NCBI RefSeq assembly: GCF_014268495.2
Contig: NZ_CP077087.1
Span: 5,654,501-5,718,500 of the forward strand
Source of the DNA: Pseudomonas monsensis
Lineage (GTDB): Bacteria; Pseudomonadota; Gammaproteobacteria; Pseudomonadales; Pseudomonadaceae
Direction: 5' to 3'
Length of the DNA stretch: 64,000 nt
The notes below the pieces were generated by a model. That model was given only the letters and a program-made list of their open reading frames with translations, was not told where the DNA came from and did not search any database. Positions 60,999 to 64,000 of this stretch are shown here, piece after piece; within the stretch, counting starts at the first letter, position 1, and each line of letters begins with the position of its first letter. The translations under genes were made by a program, and so were the position numbers.

Positions 60999-61117
60999 GT
61001 TGCGGTGTTATTGAGAGGAGATCGTTGTCTGGCTAACTAAATTTTTTGTCATGGCAACTTCCTGTTACAGAGTGGTGATAACCTCGCGATTCACCCTCGA
61101 ACCAGACCTGCCTTCAG

Positions 61118-62356
61118 ATGCCCAGCCAAGCGCCCCTGCTGTTACGTCACCATCGTCCTTTCCTTGCGTTCTGGCTCGCCCGGATCTTCACCGCCAGCGG
61201 CTTCCAGATGCTCACCGTCGCCATTGGCTGGAACCTCTATCAACTGACCGGCAACGTTCTCGATCTGGGCCTGGTCGGGCTCGTCGAATTCGCCCCGCGC
61301 GTGCTGTTCATGCTGCACACCGGGCACGTCGCCGACCGCTACGACCGACGCAAAGTGGCGGCGCTCTGTCAGTCGCTGCAAGCGCTGATCGCCCTGGCGC
61401 TGGCGATCGGCAGTGCCACCGATCACGTCACTCGGGAGATGATCTTTATCCTCGCTTTCCTGCTCGGTGCTGCACGGTCCTTCGAGCTGCCGACCACTCA
61501 GGCACTGTTGCCGAGCATCGTGCCCAGCGCACTCTTTCCGCGTGCGGTCGCGGCAGCACAGTCGGCGCAGCAATCGGCAACCATCGTCGCCCCGGCCCTG
61601 GGCGGTTTGCTCTACGCGTTCGGCAGTGTCTGGGTCTATGGGCCGACGGTGCTGCTCTATGTCATCGCCTGCTCGCTGATGCTCAACCTGCCCGCACGGC
61701 ATACGCCGCTCAACAAGGGCAAGGCCACGCTGGATTCGCTGCTGGCGGGCATTCGTTTCATCCGTAGCCGACCGGACATCCTCGGGGCGATTTCGCTGGA
61801 CCTGTTCGCCGTGTTACTCGGCGGAGCCACCGCGCTGCTGCCGGTGTTCGCCAAAGACATCCTGCTCACCGGCCCGTGGGGCCTGGGGTTACTGCGTTCG
61901 GCACCCGCCGTCGGCGCGTTGTTGATGTCGCTGTTCCTCGCCCGGTTTGCCGTCGAACGCAATGTCGGCCGAGTGATGTTCACCGCCGTCGGCGTGTTCG
62001 GCGTCGCGACCATCGCCTTTGGCCTGTCGACGTCGTTCTGGTTCTCGCTGGCGGTGCTGGTCGTGCTGGGCGCTGCAGACATGATCAGCATGGTGATCCG
62101 TGCTTCCTTCGTGCAGCTGGAAACCCCGGACGAAATGCGCGGCCGGGTCAGCGCGGTGAACGGCCTGTTCATCGGTGCTTCGAACCAGTTGGGCGAATTC
62201 GAATCCGGCCTCACTGCGCACTGGTTCGGCACCGTACCCGCCGTGGTGATGGGCGGGATCGGCACGCTGGTGGTGACAGGCACGTGGATCAAACTGTTCC
62301 CGACCCTGGCCAACCGCGACCGGATGCACGTGCCGGTGGAAGAGGTGAAGGTCTGA
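61118..62356 (+). CDS. MFS transporter (MFS_3 / EntS-like exporter)
   Basis: This 412-residue protein has about 12 membrane helices. The N terminus MPSQAPLLLRHHRPFLAFWLARIFTASGFQ and the loop motif GHVADRYDRRKVAALCQ (motif A, near 70-86) are typical of the MFS_3 family that includes enterobactin exporter EntS. A C-terminal EMRGRVSAVNGLFIGASNQLGEFESGLTAHWFG segment is conserved. Substrate is unknown. No siderophore genes adjoin it. It is divergent from cioA, and the gene for a DJ-1-like protein is convergent. Confidence 0.87.
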   Translation: MPSQAPLLLRHHRPFLAFWLARIFTASGFQMLTVAIGWNLYQLTGNVLDLGLVGLVEFAPRVLFMLHTGHVADRYDRRKVAALCQSLQALIALALAIGSATDHVTREMIFILAFLLGAARSFELPTTQALLPSIVPSALFPRAVAAAQSAQQSATIVAPALGGLLYAFGSVWVYGPTVLLYVIACSLMLNLPARHTPLNKGKATLDSLLAGIRFIRSRPDILGAISLDLFAVLLGGATALLPVFAKDILLTGPWGLGLLRSAPAVGALLMSLFLARFAVERNVGRVMFTAVGVFGVATIAFGLSTSFWFSLAVLVVLGAADMISMVIRASFVQLETPDEMRGRVSAVNGLFIGASNQLGEFESGLTAHWFGTVPAVVMGGIGTLVVTGTWIKLFPTLANRDRMHVPVEEVKV

Positions 62357-62362
62357 CGTTAT

Positions 62363-62914
62363 TCAGGCCAACAACTCCCCCGCCACCTTCGCCCGTAACG
62401 CCTTGCCGCCAAGTTGCTCAACCAGGGTCAGGGCAAACGCCAGTGCGCCGCCGGAGCCCTGGGCGGTAATGCAATTGCCGTCGACCACCACCGGTTGATC
62501 AACAAACGTACAGCCCGACAGTTGATGGCTGGCACTCGGCAGGCAGGTCATGCGGCGTTGGCGTAAGACACCCGAGGCTTGCAGGGCAATGGCCGGGGAT
62601 TCGCCGATGGCAGCGAACAGGCGTCCGGCGCTGGCCTGGTCCTTGAGCAGTTGTTGCAACGGCTGATGCGCCGCCAGGTGCTGTGCGCCAACGGCGCCGC
62701 CGGGCAGGACGATCAGATCGAATAGTTGCGCCAGCACATCGACCAGCATGCCGTCGGCGGTCAGTCGGGTGCCGCGGGCGCAGGTGAGCATACGTCGACC
62801 CTCGATGCTGGCCGCCATCACTTCGATGCCGGCGCGGCGCAGCACGTCGATCAGGGTGACGCTTTGCAGATCATCGATGCCCTCGGCGAGGGTAATCAGG
62901 GCTCTAAAAGTCAT
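62363..62914 (-). CDS. DJ-1/PfpI (YajL-like) protein without the usual cysteine
   Basis: The 183-residue protein has the DJ-1 fold: MTFRALITLAEGIDDLQSVTLIDVLRRAGIEV, VLPGGAVGAQHLAAHQPLQQLL, then VDGNCITAQGSGGALAFALTLVEQLGG. The nucleophile elbow reads FAAIGESPAIAL, with Gly104 where DJ-1 and YajL have Cys106. A Glu (near 18 in DJ-1) is replaced by Asp-Asp-Leu here. It may lack the glyoxalase or deglycase activity claimed for the family. It is convergent with the MFS gene (6 bases between stops). Confidence 0.83.
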   Translation of the reverse strand: MTFRALITLAEGIDDLQSVTLIDVLRRAGIEVMAASIEGRRMLTCARGTRLTADGMLVDVLAQLFDLIVLPGGAVGAQHLAAHQPLQQLLKDQASAGRLFAAIGESPAIALQASGVLRQRRMTCLPSASHQLSGCTFVDQPVVVDGNCITAQGSGGALAFALTLVEQLGGKALRAKVAGELLA

Positions 62915-62981
62915 GGGCGCTTTCCACTGAAGGGTCTTTAAAGCGTAGTCAGCTTTGCCCGGACCTGTTCAGAGACAGCCG

Positions 62982-63428
62982 TTACTTGATGTAAAGCTGG
63001 GTAGCCAGCGTGTTGCCCGGTGCGTTGATCGAGGTGTTGCTGAAGGTAAAAATGCCATCCTGCTTGCCGGCCAGGTCAAAGACATACAGGTAGCCCACGG
63101 TTTTGCGACCTACGGTGCATTCGGTGAGATTGCCGTTATCAAATGCGCAAACCGGAGTGCGCGTGCCGTTCACCTCAAAACCGTCGAGCGCGACATGGGG
63201 CTCGCGACCATAACCGACTTCCAGCACGTAGACCTTGATGTTCGATCCACTGTGATCACAGCGCGTTTGCTCCTGCCCCTCGGCAATGTCTTCGAAACCG
63301 CAGTTCGGCGATTCGACTTTCAATACCTTCAACTGCGTCAGCGGTGGCGCCGATGCCGCCCCGGCGCCAGACGCCGTGCCCAGCAAAACCGCCATCAGCC
63401 CGAAAGCCTTTACCCAGTGCGTGCTCAT
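62982..63428 (-). CDS. Secreted DUF4879-like protein
   Basis: The 148-residue protein has a signal peptide (MSTHWVKAFGLMAVLLGTASGAGA). The mature part has LKVLKVESPNCGFEDIAEGQEQTRCDHSGS, EVGYGREPHVALDGFEVNG, then VCAFDNGNLTECTVGRKTVGYLYVFD and FSNTSINAPGNTL at the end. Four cysteines could form two disulfides. I associate this pattern with DUF4879 (YolA family, first known from Bacillus) with moderate certainty. The function is unknown. Confidence 0.75.
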   Translation of the reverse strand: MSTHWVKAFGLMAVLLGTASGAGAASAPPLTQLKVLKVESPNCGFEDIAEGQEQTRCDHSGSNIKVYVLEVGYGREPHVALDGFEVNGTRTPVCAFDNGNLTECTVGRKTVGYLYVFDLAGKQDGIFTFSNTSINAPGNTLATQLYIK

Positions 63429-63650
63429 ACGATCCCCATCCCCCCAAAATCAGCGCGCAGTATGGCGCAGTTGGCCCCGGGGCAAAACTTCGCCGACGAT
63501 CGACACCAACAACCGCCATATTCCTCACGCTGCTGCTATGATGCGCGGCTTTTTCCGGCCCACCACAAATTCCCAGGCGCTTGCGACGGTCTGTGCTTTG
63601 CTGTTGAGGTCGATACATTCACGGCGCCATGCGCGCCACGGGGAGCAGAC

Positions 63651-64000
63651 ATGCTGGAAAGGCTGTTTCAACTCAAGGCACACAACACCAACGTGCGGAC
63701 CGAGATTCTCGCGGGCGTCACGACTTTCCTGGCCATGGCCTACATTCTATTCGTCAACCCGAGCATTCTCGGCGAGACCGGCATGGACAAAGGTGCGGTG
63801 TTCGTCGCCACCTGTCTGGCTGCGGCCATTGGTTCGACGGTCATGGGCCTGATCGCCAACTACCCGATCGCCCTTGCCCCGGGCATGGGTCTGAACGCCT
63901 TCTTCACGTATACCGTGGTGCTGCACATGGGCCACACCTGGCAAGTGGCGCTGGGCGCGGTGTTCATTTCCGCGGTGCTGTTCTTCCTGCTGTCGATCTT
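63651..64000 (+). CDS. NCS2 family adenine/guanine permease, N-terminal part (cut by window edge)
   Basis: The frame is open from ATG 63651, behind GGGGAGCAG, to the window end (117 codons). The sequence MLERLFQLKAHNTNVRTEIL, AGVTTFLAMAYILFVNPSIL and LIANYPIALAPGMGLNAFFTYTVV is typical of the AzgA/PbuG-type NCS2 purine permeases. At least four membrane helices are seen. Probable substrates are hypoxanthine, guanine or adenine. Confidence 0.9.
   Translation, partial: MLERLFQLKAHNTNVRTEILAGVTTFLAMAYILFVNPSILGETGMDKGAVFVATCLAAAIGSTVMGLIANYPIALAPGMGLNAFFTYTVVLHMGHTWQVALGAVFISAVLFFLLSI

Larger units (their letters stand above)
60599..61117. other. 519-base gap between cioA and the MFS gene
   Basis: This divergent region holds the ANR/FNR box at 60763-60776 and a REP doublet of the second family at 60896-60998. 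The rest (60600-60760) is the probable cio leader and contains no supported ORF. Next to the MFS start I see nothing recognisable. Confidence 0.75.

Noticed and set aside
1..64000. CRISPR arrays, tRNA/rRNA genes, phage or transposase genes
   Set aside because: None seen; all repeats found are paired REP palindromes with unequal spacers.

Overview
This window is chromosomal DNA from a Pseudomonas, most likely of the P. fluorescens group. It is about 60% GC. Nearly every gene is of Pseudomonas type, and the gene order follows, from memory, the P. aeruginosa PAO1 stretch from pilS/pilR (PA4546-7) through ispH, lspA, ileS, ribF, murJ, rpsT, proB, obg, rpmA, rplU and ispB, then gdhA, ettA, morA, glyA, the PilZ gene (PA4608), radA, ankB, katB, mscL and an fpr-type reductase. 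Many intergenic gaps hold paired REP palindromes typical of fluorescent pseudomonads. No tRNA, rRNA, insertion sequence, prophage or CRISPR array was seen.

Layout. 1-9.2 kb: end of pilS, pilR, thiO, and a minor-pilin operon (fimU-pilV-pilW-pilX-pilY1-pilE, minus strand) divergent from fimT. 9.2-16.7 kb: ispH, fkpB-lspA-ileS, ribF and murJ, all on the minus strand. 16.9-22.4 kb: rpsT, a CreA-like gene, proB, obg, rpmA, rplU and ispB. 22.4-30.2 kb: small conserved genes (PhnA/YjdM-like, a gene behind a strong Fur box, FklB), a membrane protein, an unrecognised 610-residue lipoprotein and a Lon-like protease with a degenerate Walker A. 30.4-34.2 kb: a DUF3015 protein, a DUF4105 protein with a probable C-terminal outer-membrane barrel, a small lipoprotein and a Gre-like protein. 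34.1-46.3 kb: gdhA, ettA, the c-di-GMP enzyme MorA, glyA, a DctA-type transporter and two GntR/FCD regulators. 46.4-50.4 kb: a btsT/cstA-yjiX-yjiA cluster and a MapZ-like PilZ protein. 50.4-56.5 kb: radA, ankB-katB, mscL, a ferredoxin/flavodoxin reductase and a LuxR-type solo regulator. 56.7-64 kb: rlmG, a cyanide-insensitive oxidase operon cioA-cioB-DUF2474, an MFS exporter, a DJ-1-like protein lacking its cysteine, a small secreted protein and the start of a purine permease.

Themes. Surface motility and c-di-GMP recur: the type IV pilus control and tip genes, MorA (GGDEF and EAL) and MapZ lie within 50 kb. Respiration and oxidative stress form a second theme: periplasmic catalase KatB with AnkB, the Fpr reductase, and CioAB with a perfect ANR/FNR box upstream. 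The strongest candidates for something new are a GGA-loop hairpin resembling an RsmA/CsrA site just upstream of fimT, a low-GC patch inside katB, the LuxR solo in an AT-rich island, and the DUF3015-DUF4105 envelope gene pair. I found no clear multi-gene system that is wholly undescribed.
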